A DNA stretch of 48,330 nucleotides from Firmicutes bacterium CAG:822 (lineage in GTDB: Bacteria > Bacillota_I > Bacilli_A > RF39 > UBA660), in contig HF990866.1 in assembly GCA_000432855.1 (NCBI GenBank), forward strand, positions 1 to 48,330. The letters are read 5' to 3'. Positions 16,591 through 23,934 of the stretch are shown piece after piece. Position 1 is the stretch's first letter. Each line of letters begins with the position of its first letter. Position numbers and translations under genes: made by a program. The notes under the pieces are model-generated. The model worked only from the letters and a program-made list of their open reading frames with translations. It had not been told where the DNA came from and searched no databases.

Positions 16591-16816
16591 TTATTTTTTT
16601 GTGGAATATGCCTGTTTATCAATTTTAAAAGTAATGTCGGCATTACATACTTCACATATTTTGTAAAAAGTTGTTAGTGGGGGGGACTCTTTTTTCTAAT
16701 TCGTATGTTGAAATTGTGCTACTATCAACATGTATTCTTTTGGCTAAATATTCTTGAGTAAAACCATTCATGGTTTGGAGATTTCGGATTATATTTTCAT
16801 ATTTAAATTTTGACAT
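16591..16816 (-). pseudogene. XRE-type HTH regulator, frameshifted at a 7-G tract
   Basis: From the ATG at 16816 the minus strand reads a typical XRE helix-turn-helix: GFTQEYLAKRIHVDSS then TISTYELEKRVP. At a run of seven C (seven G on plus, 16679-16685) the frame breaks and hits a stop. Removing one C restores the expected continuation (PLTTFYKICEVCNADITF) to a TAA at 16591; the total of 226 nt is one over a multiple of three. The restored protein would be 74 residues. It starts 5 nt after the YjdF-like gene, so the two form an operon. The break could be true decay, phase variation or an assembly error. Confidence 0.75.
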
Positions 16817-16821
16817 AGTAT

Positions 16822-17628
16822 TTACGCTTTAATCTTTTTGTTTGTGATAATAAAATTTTTAACTACAATATCTTTATCACGGTTTTTTAAGTATAGAAAT
16901 CCGAAAATATTAAAGATAATAGCTCCTATGAAATTTACAATTAAATCTTTCATAGTATCGTTAAGTCCGATATCTAAATAGCCATTTAATTTAACTATTT
17001 CGTTGTTGTTTTGGTCATATATGATAGTGTATTTTATATTATTGATTGTAATTACATTATTATTTTTTTCTGGATCTAAAGTGACTGTATTGATTTTGTT
17101 AATGTATTCGTCTTTCTGCATATCAAAGTTAACGATTTTGTCCATTTCATATTCAAAGAATTCCCATATGATGCCAATGGTCATAGAAAAGCAAAATGAA
17201 AATAGACATAAGAATATAGGCGAGAGGTGAATGCTTTTTATTTTGTCATTTAAAATATCAAATAGTGAAAAACCGATGGCGGCCATAACGAAACCATTCA
17301 ATGTATGAAGAATGGTATCCCAAAAAGGAATGATTTCATAAAAATTATTTATTTTGCCTAAGATTTCGGCTGAGAAGACAAAGAGCATTATAATAATTTC
17401 TAAAGTGTTTGGAAGGTCGACTTTTAAACGTCTTTCAATTAAAAATGGCAAGAATAATAATATGAGTGATAAAAAACATAAGGCAACGTTTTCAAAGTCT
17501 TTCCTAATTATTTGTAATATTAAACAGAGAATAATTAAAGTCCTTAAAAAAAAATAGATAATAAATTTTGCTTTATTGTTTTTTAATTCATTTTTAAAGC
17601 TTCTAAGAAACTCTTTTTTATACATCAT
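16822..17628 (-). CDS. YjdF/DUF2238-like membrane protein, 268 aa
   Basis: Polytopic membrane protein with about six hydrophobic segments. It carries the landmarks of the YjdF family: PFWDTILHTLNGF with conserved D and H (about 123-135), GIIWEFFEYEMD (about 153-164), and a C-terminal NDTMKDLIVNFIGA. A family insertion of about 45 polar residues lies before the last segment. The molecular function of this family is unknown. The start is ATG-ATG at 17628, behind TAGGAAAATT. Its stop is 5 nt before the HTH gene at 16816, suggesting the regulator controls it or shares its expression. Confidence 0.7.
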   Translation of the reverse strand: MMYKKEFLRSFKNELKNNKAKFIIYFFLRTLIILCLILQIIRKDFENVALCFLSLILLFLPFLIERRLKVDLPNTLEIIIMLFVFSAEILGKINNFYEIIPFWDTILHTLNGFVMAAIGFSLFDILNDKIKSIHLSPIFLCLFSFCFSMTIGIIWEFFEYEMDKIVNFDMQKDEYINKINTVTLDPEKNNNVITINNIKYTIIYDQNNNEIVKLNGYLDIGLNDTMKDLIVNFIGAIIFNIFGFLYLKNRDKDIVVKNFIITNKKIKA

Positions 17629-17690
17629 AATTTTCCTACTTTCTAATTATTAAAATTATATCATATTTTGTAATTCTTCTCATCACAAAT

Positions 17691-17716
17691 AAAAAAACAT
17701 CAAAATTTGTGATGTT
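17691..17716 (-). terminator. Terminator for the minus-strand paralogue pair
   Basis: On the minus strand AACATCA (17716-17710) pairs with TGATGTT (17702-17696) and is followed by a T run (17697-17691). A longer repeat CATCACAAAT (17681-17690) / ATTTGTGATG (17705-17714) overlaps it and could act in the other direction. Confidence 0.7.
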
Positions 17717-17720
17717 TTAA

Positions 17721-18290
17721 TTATTTTATTTTTTTTAATGTTTTGACATATTCATCAATATTACCATTAGCATATGGAATAAAGCTTCCAGTAACAATAC
17801 ATTTCGCAGTTGGAATGTTTTCTTCAATTAAGATACCTAAGATTTCACTAGCTTTATCTTTGTCAATTTTAAGTATATTTCCATCTTTGGTTAGATAACT
17901 ATATCTAATAGGACTTTGATTTTCAGCTTGTTTAGTAAATTCTCTTTCTATATCATATTGACTTAACCAGTTACCATTGGTTCTAATTTTAGAAGTAGCA
18001 GCTTGAATATCTTCTAATTGTTGATCAAAGAAACTATAGCCAAATCTTCTAAGTGGGGTTATTCCTTGATAATCTATAAAATCGCCGATTATTCTGGCTA
18101 GTTTAGCTGCCTCGTTAGTATTGTTTCGGGCTAAACTATCATATAATTCTGTAATATCTTCTGGGTTTAAAGTCCAATATTTATAAGCAAAGTCTATTTT
18201 TTTGTTTTTATCAAACTTTTTTGATTTAATTCCTTTTTCTTCTTGAATTAAAGCACATACGACATGGGCTCTTTCTATTTCATTTTTCAT
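17721..18290 (-). CDS. Hypothetical protein, 189 aa, paralogue of 18306-18932
   Basis: Soluble, helix-rich, family not recognised. It shares two landmarks with the upstream gene: KIDFAYKYW near the N-terminus, and a C-terminal block DKASEILGILIEENIPTAKC followed by a G-x3-PY segment and a Tyr-Val-Lys helix. A middle strand YSYLTKDGNILKID parallels YHIFLDPNGNPVKFD of its partner. The ATG at 18290 has AGGAGG at good spacing. It follows its paralogue by 15 nt and ends at a terminator, so the pair is one operon. No catalytic motif is evident; a structural or binding role is possible. Confidence 0.7.
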   Translation of the reverse strand: MKNEIERAHVVCALIQEEKGIKSKKFDKNKKIDFAYKYWTLNPEDITELYDSLARNNTNEAAKLARIIGDFIDYQGITPLRRFGYSFFDQQLEDIQAATSKIRTNGNWLSQYDIEREFTKQAENQSPIRYSYLTKDGNILKIDKDKASEILGILIEENIPTAKCIVTGSFIPYANGNIDEYVKTLKKIK

Positions 18291-18305
18291 TATATGTTTC
18301 CTCCT

Positions 18306-18932
18306 TTAAAGTGTTTTCGTTTTAATTTTGTCAGTGTATTCTTGGAATGTTCCGTTGACAACATATGGATAGGCACCTTCAACAATACATCTTGCTGGAG
18401 CAATACCTTCATCTATAATTGCACCTTTTACTTTAGTTGATAGTTCTTTATCAAACTTTACAGGGTTACCATTAGGGTCTAAGAATATGTGGTATGAAGG
18501 ATGTTTGGTTTTACTTTCTTCAAACATTGCATCTTCGTCGAACAATTCTAACCAATTTTGATAGTCATATTCGTGAATTACACTGTTTATAGACATGTTG
18601 CGTACTTTCAGTTGACTAAGAACATTTTGTGATAAAACTTGAGAATAATGTTTTGTGTTTGGGTATGGTTTTAATAAATTGTATTTAACCATGAATCTTA
18701 TGATTGGCCTTTTTAATTCTTCATTTTCTTCTGGAATATTACTTAAAATTTCTAATATACTAATATTTCCTGTAATGTTATAAAAGTCATAGGCGAAAGA
18801 AATTTTTTCTGACGGTGTTAATTTATATTTTTCTCTGCGTTGATTATTTTCAGAATTAAATGAATGCATTTGTTCTAAGTTTTCAATTAGTTCTTGTAGT
18901 TTATATATTTTTTTAGTTTTTGTTTCTATCAT
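18306..18932 (-). CDS. Hypothetical protein, 208 aa, first of a paralogue pair
   Basis: Soluble protein, family not recognised, with a Lys/Glu-rich N-terminal helix (TKKIYKLQELIENLEQMH). It then shows KISFAYDFY, the strand-turn HIFLDPNGNPVKFD and the C-terminal block AIIDEGIAPARCIVEGAYPY that align with the downstream gene. Identity is low but colinear, so the pair is probably an old tandem duplication. The start is the ATG at 18932 after AAAGGAAAT; an in-frame TTG at 18950 precedes that ribosome site. It is divergent from cysS. Confidence 0.7.
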   Translation of the reverse strand: MIETKTKKIYKLQELIENLEQMHSFNSENNQRREKYKLTPSEKISFAYDFYNITGNISILEILSNIPEENEELKRPIIRFMVKYNLLKPYPNTKHYSQVLSQNVLSQLKVRNMSINSVIHEYDYQNWLELFDEDAMFEESKTKHPSYHIFLDPNGNPVKFDKELSTKVKGAIIDEGIAPARCIVEGAYPYVVNGTFQEYTDKIKTKTL

Positions 18933-19089
18933 ATTTATTTCCTTTCTCAATATATATTCATAAAAAAGACAAGGGTTATTATATCATAGTTTCTTTAAAT
19001 GTCAAATTTACGTTATATAATTTTTTGAATTATTTATATATTTTTAAGTTAAAAAATTTATATAAAATAAGAAAAAATAAGAATATATA

Positions 19090-19098
19090 TGATATAAT
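19090..19098 (+). promoter_or_regulatory. Extended -10 promoter of cysS
   Basis: TGA followed by TATAAT (19093-19098), no recognisable -35. The leader to the ATG at 19124 would be about 19 nt. Confidence 0.5.
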
Positions 19099-19123
19099 TT
19101 TATATAAGGTTAGAGGTGAGAAA

Positions 19124-20521
19124 ATGAAATTATATAATACTTTAACAAAACAAGTAGAGGAGTTTATTCCTTATAATAAAGATATGGTAACAATGTATAC
19201 CTGTGGACCGACTGTATATTATTATGCGCATATTGGTAATCTACGTACTTATATTTCTGAAGATATTTTAGAAAAGGGTTTACGTTATTTAGGTTATAAT
19301 GTTAAAAGATGTATGAATATTACGGATGTTGGTCATTTGACGGGTGATGGTGATACTGGTGAAGATAAGTTAATGACGGCAGCTAAGAAGGAACACAAAT
19401 CTGTTTTAGCTATTGCGAAATTTTATACTGAAGCTTTTTATAAAGATTTAGAAAGATTAAATATTAAGAAACCTGAGATAATAAGTCCAGCAACAGAAAA
19501 TATCTCATTTTATATTAAAATGATTAGTAAGTTACTCGATGAAGGTTATGCTTATGAATCTGGTGGCAATATTTATTTTGATACATCTAAGTATCCTAAA
19601 TATTATGAACTTTCTGGAAGAAGTAAGGATGATTTGTTACTAGCGGTTCGTGATGATGTGGATGTCGATACTAATAAACGTAATCCATTTGATTTTGGGC
19701 TTTGGTTTACTAATTCTAAGTTTAAAGATCAAGAACTTAAATGGGATAGTCCGTTTGGATATGGATATCCGGGCTGGCATATAGAGTGTTCGGCGATAGC
19801 AATACAAAATTTAGGAGAACATTTAGACATTCACTGCGGTGGGGTTGATAATATATTTCCACATCACACTAATGAGATTGCGCAGTCTGAGTGCTATTTA
19901 GGTCATAAATGGTGTAATTACTGGGTTCATATGGAGTTTTTAAATGATAAATCTGGTAAAATGAGTAAGTCTAAAGGTGATTCTAAAGATTTAAATAGTT
20001 TGATAGAAAAAGGTTATGATCCGATTATCTATAGATATTTTTGCTTACAATCACATTATAGAAAAGTTTTGGTTTACAGTTTAGAAAGTTTAGATATGGC
20101 AACGAATGCTTATAACAAGTTAAAAGGTAGAGTTAAAAATATTAAAGATAATTTAGATGGTGAGATAGATTATGATAAGGCTAAAGAGTATCAAGATAAG
20201 TTTAAAGAAGCTTTTGAAAATGATATGAATACATCAATGATGCTTACGACTTTATACGATGTGATAAAAAGTGATTTAAATAACAATACTAAATTATATT
20301 TGATTAAGGATTTTGATTCAGTTCTTTCACTTTCTTTACTTGAGGATGAGAAAATTTCTGAAGAGTTAGAAGAGTATGTTTTAAGGAAAATTGAGGAGAG
20401 AAATCAAGCTAAGAAAGAGAAAAATTATGAATTAGCTGATTCTATTAGAGAAGAGTTACTTTCTAAAAATATTGTGATTAATGATACGAGAGAGGGAACG
20501 ACATTTGAAGTTAGAAAGTAA
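19124..20521 (+). CDS. cysS: Cysteinyl-tRNA synthetase
   Basis: Charges tRNA-Cys with cysteine. The 465 residues include CGPTVYYYAHIGN with the HIGN signature (His36), the zinc-site region with GWHIECSAIA and GGVDNIFPHHTNEIAQSE, and KMSKSKGD (279-286). The C-terminal DALR-like helical part and tail are complete. The start is the ATG at 19124 behind AGAGGTGAG; the frame extends upstream with TTG-type starts across the promoter, which is not credible. It overlaps truB and is probably co-transcribed with truB and a GNAT gene. Confidence 0.96.
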   Translation: MKLYNTLTKQVEEFIPYNKDMVTMYTCGPTVYYYAHIGNLRTYISEDILEKGLRYLGYNVKRCMNITDVGHLTGDGDTGEDKLMTAAKKEHKSVLAIAKFYTEAFYKDLERLNIKKPEIISPATENISFYIKMISKLLDEGYAYESGGNIYFDTSKYPKYYELSGRSKDDLLLAVRDDVDVDTNKRNPFDFGLWFTNSKFKDQELKWDSPFGYGYPGWHIECSAIAIQNLGEHLDIHCGGVDNIFPHHTNEIAQSECYLGHKWCNYWVHMEFLNDKSGKMSKSKGDSKDLNSLIEKGYDPIIYRYFCLQSHYRKVLVYSLESLDMATNAYNKLKGRVKNIKDNLDGEIDYDKAKEYQDKFKEAFENDMNTSMMLTTLYDVIKSDLNNNTKLYLIKDFDSVLSLSLLEDEKISEELEEYVLRKIEERNQAKKEKNYELADSIREELLSKNIVINDTREGTTFEVRK

Positions 20522-21353
20522 TGGTATTTTAGTTATCAATAAAGATAAGGGTTATACAAGTAGAGATGTAGTTAATGTGATAAGTAAGCTATTTGGTACT
20601 AAAAAGGTTGGTCACAATGGGACTTTAGATCCTTTAGCTACCGGTGTTTTAGTTATTTGTTTGAATAGATATACAAAATTAAATGAGTTACTTTCTTCTA
20701 ATGAGAAGGAATATATTGCGGAAGTTACTTTAGGAATTAAGACTGATACCTTGGATATAGAAGGCACGGTATTAGAAGAAAAAGAAGTTTATATTAATAA
20801 GGATGATTTGGAAAAAACCTTGCAAAAATATGAAACGACATATGAACAAGAAGTTCCAATTTATTCAGCAGTTAAGGTTAATGGTAGAAAACTATATGAA
20901 TATGCGAGAAATGGCGAAGAAGTTGTTTTACCTAAGAAAAAAGTAACGATTAAAAAAATAGAACTTTTAGATTTTAAAGATGATAAGTTTACTTTTAAAT
21001 GTTTAGTTAGTAAAGGAACTTATATTAGAAGTTTAATTAGAGACATTTTAAATGATTTGGATGTAATTGGGACGATGAGTAATTTAACAAGAACTCGTCA
21101 AGGTATATTTGATATTAAGAATGCTTATAGCTTAGATGAGGTTAGAAAAGGTAATTATAAATTGCTTTTAGTTAAAGATGTTTTAGATATCGATAAAGTT
21201 ACAGTATCTGATGAGTTAAAGTTTAAAATACTTAATGGAAATAAGGTTAAAGGTAATTATTCTGATATGGTTTTATTTCTAGATGAGGATGGCAAGGAAC
21301 TGGCGATTTATAAGAAAGATAATGATGACTATAAAGTAGAGGTTATGCTTTAA
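20505..21353 (+). CDS. truB: tRNA pseudouridine(55) synthase
   Basis: Makes pseudouridine-55 in the T-loop of tRNAs. The motif NGTLDPLATGVL carries catalytic Asp42; YSAVKVNGRKLYEYAR and SKGTYIRSLIRD are the other conserved blocks; a PUA-like tail follows. I place the start at the TTG 20505 because GAGAGGG lies 9 nt upstream and the protein then begins as TruB usually does (KLESNGILVINKDKG); the ATG at 20481 has no ribosome site. This gives 282 residues and a 17-nt overlap with cysS, implying coupled translation. TTG starts are otherwise rare here. Confidence 0.92.
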   Translation: MKLESNGILVINKDKGYTSRDVVNVISKLFGTKKVGHNGTLDPLATGVLVICLNRYTKLNELLSSNEKEYIAEVTLGIKTDTLDIEGTVLEEKEVYINKDDLEKTLQKYETTYEQEVPIYSAVKVNGRKLYEYARNGEEVVLPKKKVTIKKIELLDFKDDKFTFKCLVSKGTYIRSLIRDILNDLDVIGTMSNLTRTRQGIFDIKNAYSLDEVRKGNYKLLLVKDVLDIDKVTVSDELKFKILNGNKVKGNYSDMVLFLDEDGKELAIYKKDNDDYKVEVML

Positions 21354-21365
21354 GGGTGTGAGAAC

Positions 21366-21929
21366 ATGAAATATATAGGTTCAAAAGTATTAGAGACTGA
21401 TAATTTAATTTTAAGACCGACGCAGGAGGAAGATTTGAAAGTTTTATGGGAAATTTTACTCGATGAAAATGTGTCTAGATATTATTTAACGAGTAAAATT
21501 AATAGCGACTGGGAAGAAGAAAAGAAGTGGCAATATAAGAAGCTAAGTCATGCTTTGGACAAGGATATATTTCAGTGGTCAATTGTTTTGAGGTCTGAAA
21601 ATAGATGTATAGGACAAGTTAGCTGCCAAAAGATAGAAGGAACTAGTGATGATAGTGTTCGTGATGTTGGATGGTTTTTAGAGTCTAAATTTCATGGACA
21701 TGGCCTTGGCAGTGAAGCGGCTAAAAGGATGCTTGACTATATGTTTAATGATGTAGAGATTAGAAAAATAGAAACAAGTGCGGCTATAGTTAATGCTCCT
21801 TCTTGGAAGATTATGGAGAAGTTAGGTTTTCATAGAACTGGCGAGATTAACAAGTGTAAATATACGATGCTTCCTGACCCAGTAGATTGTTACTGCTATG
21901 AAATTACAAGTGAAGAATATATGAAATGA
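21366..21929 (+). CDS. GNAT acetyltransferase (RimJ/RimL type)
   Basis: A 187-residue N-acetyltransferase. It opens with the typical LETDNLILRPTQEEDL, has the acetyl-CoA pyrophosphate loop in FHGHGLGSEAAKRML (about 115-129), and ends with the conserved VNAPSWKIMEKLGFHRTGE. Members acetylate ribosomal-protein N-termini or small molecules and drugs; the substrate is not predictable here. AAGGGTGTGAG precedes the ATG, 12 nt after truB, so it is probably the last gene of the cysS-truB operon. No terminator is obvious right after it. Confidence 0.85.
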   Translation: MKYIGSKVLETDNLILRPTQEEDLKVLWEILLDENVSRYYLTSKINSDWEEEKKWQYKKLSHALDKDIFQWSIVLRSENRCIGQVSCQKIEGTSDDSVRDVGWFLESKFHGHGLGSEAAKRMLDYMFNDVEIRKIETSAAIVNAPSWKIMEKLGFHRTGEINKCKYTMLPDPVDCYCYEITSEEYMK

Positions 21930-22003
21930 AGATAGAAAAAAATTAAATAGCACCTCTTTCTTGTTGTATATTATTACTTAATATGTTATAATATATTTAC
22001 AAC

Positions 22004-22348
22004 ATGAGAGAAGGTGTTTTTATTTTTATCAATAAAACAAAAACTTATGAACGGGATTTAAAAAGAAAAATTATATCTAAACATAAAGTTGATGAGCTTG
22101 AGAGAATAATGCATATTGAAAGTTTAATAAAATCATCAAGTAATATGCAGAAGTTAATAAATAGTTCTTTGTCTAAAATTTATGGAATAGAAAAGAAAAA
22201 AGGTGATTTAAAAGAAATATATACGGCTAAAGTAAATAATAAGATTAGATTATATTTGAAACCAGAAGGAAAATATCCTTATGATTTAGTCAGTATAGAA
22301 TCTATAGAGTTTGTAAAAATTGATGACAAACATTATGGGGAGGGATAA
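22004..22348 (+). CDS. HigB/RelE-like toxin
   Basis: Small basic protein of the RelE/HigB mRNA-interferase type, with the family pattern of a Lys-rich first helix, a beta-sheet ending IYTAKVNNKIRLYLKP, and the C-terminal IESIEFVKIDDKHYGEG whose HY ending is typical of HigB-like toxins. The partner gene follows after 1 nt. The start is uncertain: the ATG at 22004 lies only ~12 nt after the TATAAT (21987-21992), leaving a leader of 3-5 nt with no ribosome site, while a good site (GAAGGTG, 22010-22016) sits inside the frame and points to an ATT at 22022. The native protein is therefore 108 or 114 residues. Confidence 0.75.
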   Translation: MREGVFIFINKTKTYERDLKRKIISKHKVDELERIMHIESLIKSSSNMQKLINSSLSKIYGIEKKKGDLKEIYTAKVNNKIRLYLKPEGKYPYDLVSIESIEFVKIDDKHYGEG

Positions 22349-22349
22349 T

Positions 22350-23381
22350 ATGTTTGAACGTAATTATTATGGCTTTGGACCGATTTTGAAAGATTATTTG
22401 GATTATCATAGGATTTCACAAAGTGATTTTGCTAAAAGATTAGGTATTACACAAAAGCATATGAATGAAATATTAAATAATAAGGCAGAGATATCGGTAG
22501 AACTCATGCTGGCAATTAATTTAATTACAGATATCGATGTTGAACTTATATGGCAAGCGGAAGAGGAAAAAAGAATATATTTATATTTGAAAGAAAATTT
22601 TAAAGACGAAAAAGAATTAAAAGAGTATTTAAAATCATTTTCAATTAAGGAACTTAAAGATAGGGAATGGTTAAAATTTAAAGATGAAAAATCAGTTGTT
22701 CAGGTATGTATGGATTTATTTAAATTTTTATCTATTAAAAATTTTGATACATTTAATGATTATAGTGAACAAACAATTTTATATAAGAAAAACAGTCAAG
22801 CCGATATGAATAAAGTAATGCTTTGGATAAAGCATTGCGATAGTTTGATTCAAAATATAGATATATGTAAGTATGATAAAAATAAATTTGTGGATTTAAT
22901 TCATGATTTAAAAATACTTTCTTTAGAAAAATTTGATGAAGATAAGATTGTTAAATGTTTAAATAAATATGGAATTTATCTTGTAATAGAAGATGCTTTG
23001 AAGGGTACTAAAATAAGAGGATGTATGATGGTTAAAGCTGATAATCCAGTAATTTATTTGACGAAACTTTATAAGGATAAAGCATCATTTTATTTTGCTT
23101 TATATCATGAACTTGGTCATGTAAAATCAGATTATAACAAAGCAAAGAGTAAAGTTATTATAGATGAAGATGAATTTTTAGAAAAAAGGGCAGATCAATT
23201 TGCAATAAATACGATGATTCATCCTTCTATTTGGAATGAAATTACTAAAGATAAGGATAATGTTTTGCGAATATGTGAAGAAAATAATATACCAGTTTGT
23301 TTTGCAACTAGTAGGTTAGCTAAAGAAGGCTATATAGATTATACAAGTAAACTTTATAATAATTATAGAGAAAGGATTTGA
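22350..23381 (+). CDS. HTH-XRE plus ImmA/IrrE metallopeptidase antitoxin
   Basis: Two-domain protein of 343 residues. The N-terminal XRE helix-turn-helix reads ISQSDFAKRLGITQKHMNEILN (split here at the turn: ISQSDFAKRLG then ITQKHMNEILN, about 20-42). The C-terminal COG2856 zinc peptidase has YHELGH (HExxH) and the downstream EKRADQFAI that provides the third ligand region. In HigBA-like modules this fusion is the antitoxin and autorepressor. The start is the ATG at 22350 behind GGGGAGGG, 1 nt after the toxin stop; earlier in-frame starts lie within the toxin gene. A defence or stress-response role is plausible. Confidence 0.85.
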   Translation: MFERNYYGFGPILKDYLDYHRISQSDFAKRLGITQKHMNEILNNKAEISVELMLAINLITDIDVELIWQAEEEKRIYLYLKENFKDEKELKEYLKSFSIKELKDREWLKFKDEKSVVQVCMDLFKFLSIKNFDTFNDYSEQTILYKKNSQADMNKVMLWIKHCDSLIQNIDICKYDKNKFVDLIHDLKILSLEKFDEDKIVKCLNKYGIYLVIEDALKGTKIRGCMMVKADNPVIYLTKLYKDKASFYFALYHELGHVKSDYNKAKSKVIIDEDEFLEKRADQFAINTMIHPSIWNEITKDKDNVLRICEENNIPVCFATSRLAKEGYIDYTSKLYNNYRERI

Positions 23382-23384
23382 ACT

Positions 23385-23460
23385 GTTGCATTTTTTGCAC
23401 CAGTTGGATAATTTTTTGTAATATTAATAGTTAGTTGGTTGTTGCAAATTTTGCGACAAC
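23385..23460 (+). repeat. Two related GTTGCA...TTTTGC elements after the antitoxin gene
   Basis: GTTGCATTTTTTGCACCAG at 23385-23403 and GTTGCAAATTTTGCGACAAC at 23441-23460 share 14 of 19 positions. The second also forms an 11-bp hairpin, GTTGTTGCAAA (23438-23448) with TTTGCGACAAC (23450-23460, one G-U). They may be operator sites or a weak terminator; the 3' flank is not a clean T run. Confidence 0.4.
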
Positions 23461-23502
23461 TGCTAATTAAACTTTTGTTTTAATGATGAAATTAAAAAAA
23501 TC

Positions 23503-23531
23503 TTGCATTTTCCTACAATTTAATGTATATT
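23503..23531 (+). promoter_or_regulatory. Sigma-A promoter of rpsO
   Basis: TTGCAT (23503-23508), 17-nt spacer, TATATT (23526-23531). The transcript would start near 23538, leaving an ~80-nt leader that is long by the standards of this window. Confidence 0.7.
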
Positions 23532-23552
23532 ATTAGTGGTACTTATTTCTCG

Positions 23553-23578
23553 GATGTAAAGAACTCCATCTTTATATC
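23553..23578 (+). promoter_or_regulatory. Hairpin in the rpsO leader
   Basis: GATGTAAAGA (23553-23562) pairs with TCTTTATATC (23569-23578) through ten pairs (one G-U) around loop ACTCCA. Ribosomal protein S15 represses its own mRNA through leader structures in several bacteria, so this is a candidate autoregulatory element; the specific S15 site is not recognisable. Confidence 0.5.
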
Positions 23579-23617
23579 TTAGATTTAAGCGAATATTTTG
23601 ATAAAGGAGGATAGAAC

Positions 23618-23887
23618 ATGGCTTTAAGTAAAGAAGAAAAGGCTAAGTTAGTTAAAAAGTATGCCAGAAAAGATGGCGATACTGGTTCAGCTGAAGTACA
23701 AATTGCTATTTTAACTGAAGAAATTAAAGAATTAACTGAGCACTTAAAAACACATATTCACGATTATCATTCACGTCGTGGTTTACTACAAAAAGTTGGT
23801 AGACGTAGAAGCTTATTACAATATTTAAAGGAAAAAGATGTTACAAGATATCGTGAAATCGTAAAAAGTTTAGGACTTAGAAAATAG
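23618..23887 (+). CDS. rpsO: 30S ribosomal protein S15
   Basis: An 89-residue S15, which binds the 16S rRNA three-way junction early in 30S assembly. The conserved DTGSAEVQIAILTEEI, HIHDYHSRRGLL and GRRRSLLQYL segments are present and the length is exact for the family. AAAGGAGGAT precedes the ATG. It has its own promoter and long leader, and is followed by a terminator and pnp, the classic rpsO-pnp pair. Confidence 0.98.
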   Translation: MALSKEEKAKLVKKYARKDGDTGSAEVQIAILTEEIKELTEHLKTHIHDYHSRRGLLQKVGRRRSLLQYLKEKDVTRYREIVKSLGLRK

Positions 23888-23888
23888 T

Positions 23889-23913
23889 AGACACTCTTTT
23901 TAGAGTGTCTTTT
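23889..23913 (+). terminator. rpsO-pnp intercistronic terminator
   Basis: AGACACTC (23889-23896) pairs perfectly with GAGTGTCT (23903-23910) around TTTTTA, followed by only TTTC. This is probably a partial terminator allowing read-through into pnp, since no separate pnp promoter is clear in the 47-nt gap. Confidence 0.7.
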
Positions 23914-23934
23914 CATAGAAAGGGACATAGATGT

